Source: Manis javanica (lineage: Eukaryota > Chordata > Mammalia > Pholidota > Manidae). Taken from it: DNA of 64,000 nucleotides. Below the pieces are notes generated by a model, which saw only the letters and a list, made by a program, of their open reading frames with translations, made no database searches and was not told the DNA's origin. A program made the translations under genes and the position numbers. Positions 36,801 through 47,800 of this stretch are shown piece by piece. The stretch's first letter is position 1. Each line of letters starts with the position of its first letter. The stretch is taken from NCBI RefSeq assembly GCF_040802235.1, contig NC_133167.1:45940001-46004000 (forward strand). Direction: 5' to 3'.

Positions 36801-37933
36801 ACAGAATGATTAGCTATTTTTCCTGTTACATCAGATAAGGAAAAAAAGATTGTGAAAGTAAAAATTAAAACTGTTTTTTAAACTAGTTTTGCAAATTAAA
36901 ATTTTTAAGCTTTTGTTTTACCTGGAGGACTTGTAGAGTGTTTCTAAAATGTAGCATCTTATAAATCTAACTTTCTCTCTTTCACAAGGTAAAACATTTT
37001 TTTTATGTGACTAGCATTTCATCTTTGTCTCATTGTGGTGTTACTTTAGAACTATTCTTGTAATACCTGTATTCTGAAAACTAGACTCAATTAAAAATGA
37101 AAAAGTAAACTTTATAGAAGTAAAAATTAGTTACCTATGTAATATAAAATTTACTCATCCTCTAAAACATCAAAATATTTGCATTTAGTTTTACATACTT
37201 ACTGTAAAGGAGCTGAAATATAATTATACTTGCATTAGAAATATAAAACTGGAACAAAAGTACTGTACTGAATCAAAAAAGGTCAAAGATACTCAACTGA
37301 AATGTTCTGTGTTAAAAAATAAATACTTTTAAAGTGGTTGTGACTTAGGAAGTATAAACAAATAACACAAAACAGAACCCCAAATTACAGAACTACAAAA
37401 CAAATACAACTTTATTATATCTTCCTAGTTAAAAGGAAAAATTGCTATTTCCAAAAGTTTTAAACGTAGGGTTGTGCTGTTGACACTTAAAATTGGTTGG
37501 CAGTTCATAAAAGTTAAAATGATTCTGTTAAAAGCTAGGAGTGTGCTAACGAAGGGATCTAGTTACGAGAAGTATTTTTTACATTGGCTGTATGCAATTT
37601 GTGATATTTCACTGACATTTGGGTTTTTTTAAACTGTAGGTTTTATATTTAACTTTTTTTTTAAACTTCCCTCCAGCTTTATGGTTCCATAATGTAATTT
37701 CTGAAGAGTTTGGAGTGGGAGTGAATGTCTTTTGGAAGCACCTTCCATCTGAATGCTATGATAAAACAGATACCTATGGAAACAAAGATCCTACAGCAGC
37801 ATCAAGAGCTGCACAAATTTTGGACAGAGCCTTAAAAACACTGGCTGAATTACCAGAGGAATACAGGGACTTCTATGCACGGCGAATGGTTTTACATATT
37901 CAAGACAAAGCCTATAGCAAAAATTTTGAATAA
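21565..37933 (+). CDS. TYW5: TYW5, tRNA wybutosine-synthesizing protein 5 (JmjC hydroxylase)
   Basis: Eight coding exons: 21565-21642, 26541-26695, 30972-31041, 32574-32618, 33504-33641, 35240-35327, 35662-35778 and 37677-37933. They total 948 nt and encode 315 residues, the human length as remembered. All introns are GT-AG and keep frame. TYW5 is an Fe(II)/2-oxoglutarate dioxygenase of the JmjC family that hydroxylates the wybutosine side chain (yW-72 to OHyW) at position 37 of tRNA-Phe. The iron ligands are visible: His160 and Asp162 in WTHYD (end of exon 5) and His235 in WFHNV (exon 8). [10 protein letters not shown] lies on the core fold between them. The C-terminal segment ends [11 protein letters not shown]. 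It shares its promoter with MAIP1 and converges on C2orf69. No disabling change seen. Confidence 0.98.
21643..22600 (+). other. TYW5 intron 1, 5' part
   Basis: The edge of the CpG island, a short (AC)n run at about 21968-21979, then unclassified sequence. No further exon recognised. Confidence 0.4.
22654..22740 (+). repeat. 88-bp direct repeat, copy 1 of 2
   Basis: tcctgacaagacaggatata and the sequence after it to gtcataatgtaat recurs at 24269-24355 with about ten differences. It sits next to wording that looks like old L1 ORF2. Confidence 0.7.
23899..24226 (-). mobile_element. MER2 (TcMar-Tigger non-autonomous DNA transposon)
   Basis: Plus-strand ends are cagtttgac near 23901 and gatcaactg at 24226, inverted repeats of the MER2 type. 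The inside reads tttgaactgcgtgggtc, tttttttcaataaatatac and, near the other end, acccctaacccccatg. TA lies on both sides (23897-23898 and 24227-24228), the Tigger target duplication. It interrupts an old L1. Confidence 0.85.
24269..24355 (+). repeat. 88-bp direct repeat, copy 2 of 2
   Basis: Partner of 22654-22740, lying within the old L1 3' region just past the MER2. Confidence 0.7.
24983..25011 (+). repeat. (TG)n(TA)n microsatellite
   Basis: A short TG run followed by about ten TA units, then a return to TG. Confidence 0.9.
25090..26215 (+). mobile_element. Old LINE-1 3' end (L1M-type)
   Basis: The final part reads gtaattttggtaattattct, ggctatgtaagaaaatgtc, aggggcatgatgtcagcaat, gggtatatgggagttctttg and cttttctgtaagtttgaaat, the classic L1M 3' UTR ending. 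The start is placed loosely. No ORF. Confidence 0.7.
26541..26695 (+). CDS. TYW5: TYW5 coding exon 2
   Basis: Acceptor CTTACAG, then [12 protein letters not shown] to KNFVY and two bases of Arg; donor GTACTT. Intron 1 is about 4.9 kb. Confidence 0.96.
26696..28590 (+). other. TYW5 intron 2, 5' half
   Basis: AT-rich unique-looking sequence. No exon, RNA gene or clear repeat family seen. Confidence 0.4.
28600..28830 (-). repeat. MIR SINE, reverse orientation
   Basis: The plus strand shows the antisense MIR order: tgagttaggt, a gatgagaaaatggaggctta block, gagtgcccaagatcatattg, ggaccaggacttaaaccc-like wording and ctgactccatggagcccatg. Confidence 0.7.
28831..30790 (+). other. TYW5 intron 2, 3' half
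   Basis: No recognised feature. Short ORFs here have no homology or splice support. Confidence 0.4.
30799..30827 (+). repeat. (TA)14 microsatellite
   Basis: Uninterrupted TA repeat in intron 2, about 145 bp before exon 3. Confidence 0.95.
30972..31041 (+). CDS. TYW5: TYW5 coding exon 3
   Basis: Completes Arg78, then [15 protein letters not shown] to FFISE. Acceptor TTTTTTTCAG, donor GTAATT. Confidence 0.96.
31155..31375 (+). repeat. MIR SINE
   Basis: Order: atcctagttctgctgtttat, ctctctaactttgaccaaat, tgtgcttcagtatactgatc, taaaataggaataac and a tail with ctcactaaatgttagctaat. All are MIR consensus landmarks. Confidence 0.78.
31400..32570 (+). other. TYW5 intron 3, no recognised feature
   Basis: AT-rich intron sequence without identifiable repeats or exons. 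Confidence 0.4.
32574..32618 (+). CDS. TYW5: TYW5 coding exon 4 (15 codons)
   Basis: Microexon-like 45-nt exon, [15 protein letters not shown]. Acceptor ACTTAAG, donor GTGAGA. Phase 0 on both sides, so skipping it would keep frame. Confidence 0.94.
32725..32768 (+). repeat. About 43-bp direct repeat in TYW5 intron 4, copy 1
   Basis: ttttccattgttttctcaat followed by a tttgtgcctttcaaaaag run recurs at 33329-33372 with a single extra G. Copies are about 604 bp apart. Confidence 0.85.
33329..33372 (+). repeat. About 43-bp direct repeat in TYW5 intron 4, copy 2
   Basis: Partner of 32725-32768; about 130 bp upstream of exon 5. Confidence 0.85.
33504..33641 (+). CDS. TYW5: TYW5 coding exon 5
   Basis: 46 codons, [10 protein letters not shown] to WTHYD, acceptor CAATGCAG, donor GTATGG. 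It ends exactly after iron ligand Asp162. Reading through the donor would add about 12 residues before a stop. Confidence 0.95.
33877..33902 (+). repeat. (AC)13 microsatellite
   Basis: Uninterrupted AC repeat in TYW5 intron 5. Confidence 0.95.
33905..35239 (+). other. TYW5 intron 5, no recognised feature
   Basis: AT-rich sequence without exons or clear repeats. Confidence 0.4.
35240..35327 (+). CDS. TYW5: TYW5 coding exon 6
   Basis: Starts [14 protein letters not shown] after a TCTGTAG acceptor and ends YLYLS plus one base of Gly; donor GTACTT. Confidence 0.95.
35662..35778 (+). CDS. TYW5: TYW5 coding exon 7
   Basis: Completes Gly192, then [17 protein letters not shown] to GDVLFIP plus one base of Ala; acceptor TTTTCAG, donor GTAAGA. 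Confidence 0.95.
35779..37676 (+). other. TYW5 intron 7, no recognised feature
   Basis: AT-rich sequence. No repeat family or extra exon seen. Confidence 0.4.
37677..37933 (+). CDS. TYW5: TYW5 coding exon 8 with stop
   Basis: Completes Ala231, then [14 protein letters not shown] and on to the TAA at 37931-37933. It holds the third iron ligand, His235. The AATAAA overlapping the stop (37929-37934) is too early to be a useful poly(A) signal. Confidence 0.96.
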
Positions 37934-40375
37934 ATAATGAAGTGAATGCAATGAATTTCATTTTTAAATACAGTTCAGCTCAAATAGTGGGGAAGTACAA
38001 GATACAAAGTTTTTTTCCAAGATGCACTCTGTTCAGACAGGAAAGATAAATCAATTTCAGATTTATAGGTAAAGTGTGAAGGGGTATTTGTGTGGTTTCT
38101 ACTTAATACAGGTTATGGTTGAAACAATGCTGTACTGGGACTGCTTTTTAGCTTTCAGATGCAAATAACTAAAATACAGCTTACAGTGACAAACGTAAGG
38201 AAGTACATTGAATCATTATATATGAAGTTTACTGGGAGAACGGGCTTCAGTGTTTCTGATCCAGTGATTTACTAGTGTCACCAAGAACCTCTAGGATTTT
38301 TTCCTCCTGTTTTCAACTGCAGCACTGGCATCATCCTAAGGCTGGCTACCCTCGTGGTCATGGGATGATTGCCAGCAGCAGTTGGGGCTGTGTGCATCTT
38401 CATTTACATGCAGTGGAGGAGTCAGGCTAGACTCCAGGGGCCCTCTCTTTAGTATGTGAAAGCTTTCCCAGAATCCTTGGGTCTCACTGATCTAAAGTGG
38501 CTTAGACCTTTCATCCTTAAGCGAGTCATTGCTGGCAAAGGGTATGGAGTAAGCAGGCCAGTCGGTCTACTAGAGCTGGAAGTAGAATCCTTTTCCTGAG
38601 GCATGTTAGGTATATATAGGGGCAGAATGGATTTTTGAAATCAGTATTCTGATAAGGAAAAAAATGTAGGCATCCAACAATGTCTATTACGTTAACCTTT
38701 TGAGCTTTTTGAAACATGCCAAGGCCCCAACTTTGTGACTTTGATTCAGTGTTACGGTTTGATAGTTACCTCTACTTGATAACATTGATAGGTTACATAG
38801 GTTGTTTTTACATAAACAGAATTGAGAACTGGATTAGATGATAATTTGGATTTTGTGATTTGTCCAAATGTTTAATCTGATCATGTTTTTTCTTAGCACC
38901 TAATATCTGCCCCTTTCAGTTTTGAATGTCAGAAAACACGTTTTATTTTATACCTGTGGCTATAACGTAATTACTTTAACCTAATTAAAAGTTTTCTCCA
39001 CTAAGTGCTTTACTGCCTATCCCTTTAAGGGGAAATTTTCCTTTTTTTTTAAGAACAAACACAGGAGAGATCCCAATAATGTAATTAAAGACAATGAGCC
39101 ATTGTATGTGGATCTGTGTCATTCTTTGTTTTGCACATAGTAATTATATTGCAGTGTCACTGAAGAAAACAAATATATTTACTGAATACAAAGTGCCCAT
39201 CTAAAGCAATCTGAGTAATTCAATTTGGTGCATTTTAATTATGGAGAAGATAATTTTCTCTATTAGATTAATCCACTCATATCTTGTGTTTGCATTTGAA
39301 TTAATTTCAGAGATAATAGGGAAATTATGTAAGAAAGGAAAATATACAAAAAAATGTTTCTGAACTTCATATGCATCTTTAGGGGGAGAGATTAGTTACT
39401 CATTTCAGAAATGAAAAGTGTCAGGAAAGGAACTGTAGTATTAGCTAGATGTAATTATTAGATTTTGATCTTTGGTCTTCCTTAGGTTAAGCAAAGAATT
39501 TTAATGATTCCTTTTCCTTGGGAAAGAAAAAATAGATAAAACCCGTTAGTTTGAATAGTATTTATAGTCAGCACTTTAATAAGCCCTAGTTGGTTTTGCC
39601 TTTTTTTTTAAACGATTAAGAAAATTGGTGCTTAGTATATATGCAGTCATGTAGAGAAAACTTTAAAGTAAAACTGAGGTTACAATTTGCCAGGTGAATA
39701 TTCACTTTGTGTATATGGGAAGCAAACATGACCTTAACGTTCATGAAGCTTTTTTTCCTCATCTCTAAAGTAAGAACTAACTTGAACTTTATAGGGTTGC
39801 TACAAAAATACAAAGTATTCAGAGCCAGCATTTGGTTGATGGCTGGTGCTAGGTTAATCCTTTGCTAAGAGACTTGAGGTAGCTCCTCTTGCAGTGTTAC
39901 AATATCTAGAAAGCCAGAGATGAATGATGAACCCTTTGGGAAGATTTTAAATTATTTCCTGGGTCATAATTTTTAATGTTAGGGTCTGTTTATTTTAAAT
40001 ATAAAATTTTAATCTTTTTTGCCTACCTGGTTGAGCCCAAATGAGACAGTTTTTAATGTGTGAACTGTTATACAGTATGTACTAGCTGCAATTTCTCAGG
40101 AATTCCAAATCTTAGAATTTTACTGCTGAACGCTCTCAGAAAATATCTTAGAAATCATCTAATCCCGATTACTTAAATGATTGTCCAGGCTTCTACAACT
40201 GGGTGATAGAAACTACACTTACCAGATTGGTAATTCTCCATTCTTTCTCCCTTAGGTGCAGTGCATCTCAAATACTTAATGGAAAGATTATATAGTTTTT
40301 GTTTGGCTATTTTGGGGGCTTGACCTAATGCGTAAAAGAATGTTTTTTTTCTGCCAGCAAAACTTCTCATTGTGC
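37934..40375 (+). other. Downstream of TYW5, probable 3' UTR
   Basis: No coding potential. Sequence immediately after the stop is likely TYW5 3' UTR; I see no AATAAA in good position before the L1 fragment at 40380, so the UTR may be long. A weak MIR-like piece lies at 39750-39830. Confidence 0.4.
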
Positions 40376-40379
40376 TGCT

Positions 40380-40745
40380 TGCTAGGTAAACAAGGGATAC
40401 AAAGTAAGACTAAATGATGAACAGGTAGACAGCAGAGCAAAATATAAAAATGGAATACTTACTATACAAATAAGGCAGAAATGTATCTATATACTGGCAA
40501 GAAATTTTTCCAAGGCAATTGAGATTAACACAACTAGGATTATCATGCTACCATTTGTGTAAAACAAAGGTATGCTTTAAGTAAACATTTGTGCATGCAT
40601 AGAATTAATCTCTGAAGGATACACAAGAAACCAGTGGCAGGGACTGCTTCTGAAAAGTTGAACAAGTAGGTGGGCAGACTGAAGTTTGCAGCTGTGTATT
40701 ACCTGAACTTTTTTTGCCCCTATAAAAATTCTTTCAAAATAAATT
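40380..40745 (+). mobile_element. Old LINE-1 3' end
   Basis: ctctgaaggatacacaagaa followed by accagtggcagggactg and a tail around ttcaaaataaattttaaaaa is the 3' end of an old L1. Its AATAAA is at 40738-40743. Confidence 0.6.
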
Positions 40746-40749
40746 TTAA

Positions 40750-42860
40750 AAATGCACGTGTAGATTGTAACGGTTAGAGTTCATGAACATTATTTGTCTT
40801 GGATATAACTATACTGGAATTCCATTTATTCAGTAATTAATTTCAAATGTCATGAAATACCATAACAAGGAAAACAAAGTCAACAAGGCTTATTTTGTAT
40901 CTTTCCATACTTTCAACAGCAGCTATGTGAACATTTGGAAAGAACCTTAGTAACTAGGCTTTTCTCTCACCTATCTAAACTTGCCAACAGATAGGAAGCT
41001 AAATCTAAAAAGGTGAGAAAAAAAATATGCAGGAAGCTAGAATGCAGATCTGGATGGAGTTGGAACTGTGCTGCTGTGACTCTCCCCTAGTGCTAAAAAA
41101 CAGATGTAGTCAGGAGGAACTAGTGTATAGATTGGCAGTCACCCACATATCTTGAGTGTTACCGTAAAGTCTTATTTCAAGCATAGAGACTGAGTGTTTT
41201 GGGTGTCTTAAATACTCCTAAGTTGTATTCTATAAAGTTCCAGTAAGTGGGATACTAAAATGACCACTTAAGTGACTGCTTGTCTCTACCACTAAGCAGC
41301 TAGGCCTCTGCCTTTATAAAGAGCAACCTGAATTTACAGATGAAGTCTATCTAAAGCATTTTTCTCTTAAAAGCTCTTAAATGAAGTATAAACAGAGTAC
41401 TCTTTTAAGAATACTACCTTTTGTTTCATTTTACTTTTTAAGCCTTAATCTAGTACACATTTCTATACTCACATACTGGGACTGTTTTGTCTGTACTATG
41501 TCCTCAGAACCTAGACTTTCCTTGCCCTTAGTGGGTACTTAGATATTATTACATAAATGAAAAAGAAAGTAATAGATCACACCATATGCTAACCAAGTCT
41601 CTTAAGGACAGCTAAAGAAATACAGATACCCCAGATGATCAGTGAAGAAAAGGAAAAACATACTTTTGAAAGATTTTGTTCTCTAGGAAATACAACAGAA
41701 GGAATGAAAATAATGTGAATTTTTGTGGAGCAATTTAAAGGTGAGAAGAGATGCATTTTTACAGGAAATGTTCAAATTTGAAAAAACATGGAGGTTGATG
41801 AAAACAGAAACCCAAACTGGCAAAGTGCAGAAAATACTTCCAGATGATCTGAAGTTTTAACAAACCTAATACAATGCACATCTAAACAGACTTCTGTGGC
41901 TTAAATTTAATAGAACTGTACATTCATGCTGTGACAGTAACAACTTTCATATTATTTGTATAACTACTTTTCTGTTGAGACTCATGACACAAAGGCACAA
42001 TCCAAAAGGACACTAACATTCACAATAGTTTTAAATGTGGAGAAAGAACAAATCTGAAGTATTAAACAAAATATTTGAATGTAGAATAACTTTTATGGAT
42101 CAAGTGTTCTCATTCAAGAAAGTATTTCTACTTTTCTACACTGTGTCTCATTTTGATGCAGTGGTGGTTCCAGGCATCCAATGAGTTATTCTTAATATCC
42201 ATTTGACATATAGCGATTATAACTGAGCATTCACATGACTGGATAGCTAAAGACCCAGATTCTTAAATATCTTAGATTTTTTAAATGAATTCTTCTGCTC
42301 AAAGTCATTTTCCCATTTTAGTTAATCCTGTAAAAATAAGTGCCTTTCCTTTTTCCCTTATTGGAGCACTCAATAATTTAGCTATTCAATACACATTGGA
42401 TTTAAGGGTTATTAAAAATTTCAAGAAGCTGCCCAACTAATCATGGTGCTTTAAAACAAGGCAATAAAATGCTAGAATGAGGCTGATTTGTTTCCTCACT
42501 GGGAATTTTTGGTCTCGAAACAGTAGGTAACTGAAGAAACTGAAGTAATATAAAACTACTTTGTCCTAAAAGTAAACAAACAATCCATTGAGAGGTACTA
42601 TTCTGTAGTGTATAGAATTAAGAGATGTTATTTTTAAGCATTTGGTAATTAATCCTTTATTGTAAGTCTGAATATCTGGGATGTATTTATAGGGTCAAAT
42701 AATTCTGGGAAGAAAACCAAGAAATTAACATTTTAATTCTACTTTATAAACGTAGGTCCTCTAGGTTATTAAGATGCTAAGTTTCAATGTCTTTTTTTCA
42801 GTCTGAAAGCAGTATGTTACTTCCCTGCTTATTTCATGACCTGCAAAAACTAATTAATAA
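40750..42860. other. Intergenic or 3' UTR sequence
   Basis: No gene or clear repeat. AATAAA (plus) at 42463-42468 and a TTTATT (minus-strand AATAAA) at 42656-42661 are possible 3'-end signals for the convergent genes. Confidence 0.35.
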
Positions 42861-42865
42861 TAAAC

Positions 42866-42889
42866 AATAAAAAAGTGTTCACCTTTATT
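42866..42889. promoter_or_regulatory. Face-to-face poly(A) signals between TYW5 and C2orf69
   Basis: AATAAA at 42866-42871 (plus, TYW5 side) and TTTATT at 42884-42889 (minus-strand AATAAA, C2orf69 side) are 12 bp apart. If both are used, the two transcripts would overlap by a few tens of bases at their ends. Use is not shown; other candidates exist, for example minus-strand AATAAA at 43223-43228. Confidence 0.35.
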
Positions 42890-44023
42890 GTCATCACACA
42901 GCTATGTTTAATGTTGGTTGACATGCATTAATTAGGTCTTGGTTTTTCAAAATGTATTTATCTAGGTCAAGAAAAATGGGCAGAAAAAAACCTCACTCAA
43001 ATTACAGAGCAGTGTTAAGCAAATTCATATTCTGAGCCAAAATCAAATCGTTTTTGTCTTCAAACTTTCTCTGGTAATTTTCTTATAGTCATATAATTTT
43101 TCATTTTGGCCAAAGAAAGGCTTTCTTTTGGCAGACAAAATCATGCTTCTGGAAAACAATGACCTGGATGTATAGAATCTGTTTCCTTTTCAACAGAACA
43201 CTAATAAATACAATATTAGGTATTTATTTTACCTAAGTTGACCTCTTTCGAAGACTTATAAAAAGATCTTAAATCTGTAGTGTATTTTTACCTAATGTAC
43301 ATAATTATGTTCAATTTAATTTTCTGAACTGGTTTTTGGTTAAGATTCAAGAAACCCCAACATGTCATATCCAAAAATTGTCAATTAAAAATTAAGCCAC
43401 AGTGTTAGTGTAATGTTTTTTAAAAACAACTTTACCCCATTGCACTTCTATATTTGGAAACAAATACATTTTGACTCAAGAAAAAAGTTGGTGACACATT
43501 AAAGAATGACTCCAGGAGTTCACAAAAGAGGTGGGATATACTTATTCCAAAATGATGAAAAAAACATCAGTGTGACTTTGAAATGGAGTATTTCCACTCA
43601 AAAGTTCTGAGTGCCAAAATAGCTAATTAGTATTATAGTGTCACCAAAATTAGTTTCAAACATTACTCAGAAAATAAACTATTTCTAACAATAACAACTT
43701 TAATTACCTTTTTTGTAAGGACTACATTGAACCTTTTCTCCTTAAGGGTCTTATATCTCCTCGTAGGATTATCACAAACCACCTTTTAGATTTCAGATGA
43801 ACTACTTCTAACCCAGTCCATACCAAAAACACTTCACATTCACAAGCAAGGAATACTATTGCAGGTTACACTCATGTAGGAATGTGTACTTCCTCCCCCC
43901 ACCCCACTTACCCCCTGCCCAAACTGACAATGCATCTATGAATTACATCTCATTATTGGACTAACACACTCAGAAAGTGCTTAGGCCCTTCCGCTGAATA
44001 AATACATTCATATTCCTGTAAGC

Positions 44024-44848
44024 TCAAAATACTTCATGAACCCTGAAGTGATTCTCTATGGAGGGAGTGTCCTTCGCAAAATGAATTTGGCTAGTCACCT
44101 GCATACCAAAATCTCCGAGTATCTCAACAAATTTCTTGTGCTCCTTTCCAATCCAAGATCTCATTGGATCACATACTTGGTAAGGTGTTACATGGGTGTG
44201 AACAATAATCCCCGTCTGTGCAAATTCTTTCAAGACTTCTGGATAAGTAACCCAAGTATTGCTTCCTCCAGAATGACCGCCATCCAGCCAGTACATTGTT
44301 CTTATGCTTTTGATAAAAGCATCTATGTTCTCGTCTTTCTTGGCTTCTTTCAACTCAAAAAGTAACTGATTTAAAACAACACAACCTTTACTGAAACCAA
44401 TCAAAGTGAATGAAGCACCATGTAGTGATGGTGGATAAAAACTTATGGCAGACTCATCAAATTTCTCACAGGTCCTCTCTTTTTCTCCCTGGCAACCATT
44501 AGCAGTACGAGAACTGGATCTACAATTAGATGGTTTGGAGTCCTTATTCAAATCTTTCACATTCTTCTTTGACAGCAAACTGTTCTGACTTAAGTTAAAA
44601 GCATTAACTAATAATGTATAAAGGTGCTTAAAAGCTCCAAAGTCAGTATTGTGTTCTGGAGCACCAAACATATTACTTTTCACAAAATTGTCATAGCAAC
44701 TGAATTTGTGCAAATGCATTCGGGAACACTTTATCACCCAAATATAACTATTGGGGAACCGCTGGGCTAAAATGATGGCAACATTTTCTAGACTCCAGTT
44801 TTCCCACTGATAATTCTCAGGATGACGAGTCATAATTTCATGGTAATT
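44024..44848 (-). CDS. C2orf69: C2orf69 coding exon 2 with stop
   Basis: Starts NYHEIMTRHP after a TTCAG acceptor at 44850-44849. 274 codons to HFRVHEVF, then TGA at 44026-44024. It carries the GFSKG motif and the whole hydrolase-like core. The open frame extends upstream to 44923 but that part is intron. Confidence 0.96.
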   Translation of the reverse strand, partial: NYHEIMTRHPENYQWENWSLENVAIILAQRFPNSYIWVIKCSRMHLHKFSCYDNFVKSNMFGAPEHNTDFGAFKHLYTLLVNAFNLSQNSLLSKKNVKDLNKDSKPSNCRSSSRTANGCQGEKERTCEKFDESAISFYPPSLHGASFTLIGFSKGCVVLNQLLFELKEAKKDENIDAFIKSIRTMYWLDGGHSGGSNTWVTYPEVLKEFAQTGIIVHTHVTPYQVCDPMRSWIGKEHKKFVEILGDFGMQVTSQIHFAKDTPSIENHFRVHEVF

Positions 44849-47800
44849 CTGAAAGGTAAGAAAGATGAAACAAGCATTAAATACACAGTTATATAAAATT
44901 TTTTCCACAAAATAGTTTCCCATTTTTATTGTGGAGCAAGCTGAGATGTTATAATGACCTATAGTTAATGCACTAGAAATGAAAACTAAATGTCATTACT
45001 TTCTGGTTAAAAGATTTTGAACAAGTCACTTACTCAGTTTAAGCCTCAAATCCATTAAAAGTCAGGGTTGTTACCATATAGCTAACTGACAGGAATTGAA
45101 AAAATAAAGCACTTACTTTATAAGGATTATAGATATTTTTAGTACATTTTATTTGGTATACATACCATCAATTATTCCTACACATTAATGGAGAATAAAA
45201 ATTTATTAGACTTTGACCAGCACAAAATTTTAAAGTATTTTCCTATTAAAGCTGCTATCATGAATCCATTCATTTTTGGATTACTCTGGCAACCTGAATG
45301 TTATGTTTGATCTCAATTTTGGTATTACAAATAAAGCTGCAATGAAACTATAGGAAAATCTTTTTACAGATCTGTAATTACATCCTTAAAAATAAATTCC
45401 TAGTTATAAAAAAACTAGGTCAAAGAATTAAAGTTGGTTATATAGACTACAATGCTGTCTTCTAGAGAGGTATGTATAACTTTTATCTTTGTTACACTTG
45501 GTAAGCACAGGATAACATTCTAATTTGGATTTATTAAAAATATGAATGAAGTTGAAATTCTGTTCATATATTCATTAGCTGTTAGAATTTCTACCTGTCC
45601 CTGTTCGTATCTTTTGCCTTTCTTATTTGGATCTTATTTATTTATAAGCATTCTACATATATGAGTAACTTTTTGTTTAGGTTGTAGGATATGCATAAAA
45701 ATTTCACTTTCTCTTTTTTATTCATAATAGCTTTTTTTAAAAAAAGCGAAATTCATTCAAATTATTCAATTATTTTATAAGATTCATTGGATAGCTATTG
45801 ATTGGGTATGGATTAGAAGACTAAATAAACCTCTGCTGCCCACATGGAGCTCTCTTATAGATACACAATAAGCAACTCCATAAGTAGAGCGACATTGTCC
45901 AACAAAAAATACACATTAGCCACACAAAATTTTTTAGTAACTACATCTGAAAAAAGTAAAAAGAGGTGAAATTATTTTTAATAAATTTTATTGAGCTCAG
46001 TATATCCAAATTATTATTTCAACATTGAACCAATATAAAAACTACTGAGATTATTATATTTTTTCCTATTCAGTCTTTGAAATCCAGCATGTATTTCACT
46101 CTTATAGCACATCTCAATTTGGATGCTAATTTTCATCAGAAATATTTGATCTAAATTTCATAAAATTTACAGTAAAAAAGTAGATTCACATACCCAAGTT
46201 GTTCAAAATACTTCAAAGTTTTCCAGGAACTGAACTGAGTATCAGCTTTTAGATTTAAATACAATTAAAAATTTAGTTCCTCAATTACACCAACACTTCA
46301 AGTGTTCAATATTTACAAGTGGATAGTGGCTGGACAACACAAAATATTAGATGGTAGTAAGTACAATGGAGTATAATAAAGCAAGGGGAAAGCAGTGCAA
46401 GGTTTTGGAGACAATGGAAGATTATTATTTAAAATACAGGGTGGTCTCCAACAAGATGATAGCTGAGAAGGACCCTGAAGGAGTGAATCATATTTCAGGC
46501 ATTAGGGACTGCAACTGACAAGCCCTGCAGTGAAAGCATGCTTGGCAAAACCAAAATACAGCAGTGAAGCCAGAGTAACTCCAGTGGAGGGAATAAGGAG
46601 CAAACGTGATTGGCACGGAGGTCACAGATACTATTGGGGAGGAAGGGTGGTGCTGATCATGCCTTCTAAGTCACTGTGAGGGCTTTGGCTTTTGCTCTGA
46701 TAAGGGTTGGAGCAGAAGGCTGATATAATCTATGTTTTGAAAGGGTTACTCTGTCTCCTATGTATGAAGGCGCAACAGTTGAAACAGGGAGACTAGTAGG
46801 AGGCTATGGAAGTATAATCCAGGTGAGAGAAGGTGGTTTGAACCTTTAAGAGAGTAGAAGCGGAGGCTAAGAAAGATCAGATTCTGAATATTTTTAAAGG
46901 TAGAGTCAACAGCATTACCTGATGGACTGGATATAAGGTGTGTGTGTGAGAGAGAAACAGAGTTGTTTCTTCCTTATTTCCAATAGTCATAAACCATATA
47001 TACTGAACGGTTTTAAATGCACGTCTCTTTTGATGTAATAATTCCACTTCTAGGAATTTATATCAATGATACACTTGCATACATGTGTAAATAAATATAT
47101 AAGGATATTTACTTCTGCTTTCAAAAGAATAGGCAGCCCTTTGAGTTCTCATATGTGCTGTAAAATAAAGGCTAAAAAAACCCTGTATGCTCTGCTACCA
47201 TTCATGTTAAAAAAAAAAAAAAGTGTGCTTCACCACAGAATAATATCTCTGAAAGGACATATAAACTGGTAACAGCGGTAGCCTTGGGGAAGAGAAATGA
47301 GTGACTGGAGGTAATGGGATGCAAAGGAGACTTAATTTTCAATGTACAACTTTAAATAAACTGGATTTTTAGCAATATGCACATTTTTTTCTATTTAAAA
47401 CTAATAAAAGTAATACTATAAAAATCTAGTATATATTTCTTATACAAATATGTAAGAAAAATCATCCATAAAAGCACCAATTAGAAATAATCATTACTAA
47501 AATTTTGGTGTCTAGTATTTCAGTTTTCTTTAGTATACACATATATAAGTATATACATAAAACACTATTCCTTCAATAAACTTAAAAGAGTTTTCACTCA
47601 AAAATATATTTATAGGCATGATTTTGTAACAATATAGACTTGCATCATGATTTCAAGATTTCTCATCAGAAAAATTACTATTAATTTACACTCCCCACTG
47701 GAAGTACACAAGAGTACCTATTTTTCCAATCCTTACCCACGATGGCTATTAATTTTTAAAAAATCTTTGCTATACAATAAAATGTCTTACTTTTAATTTG

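Noticed and set aside
37929-37934. AATAAA over the TYW5 stop codon as a poly(A) signal
   Set aside because: It overlaps the coding end and would leave almost no 3' UTR; more likely a chance result of the GAA TAA ATA sequence.
44036-44365. Open frame of about 109 codons on the plus strand
   Set aside because: It is the antisense shadow of C2orf69 exon 2, which has clear homology and splice support on the minus strand.
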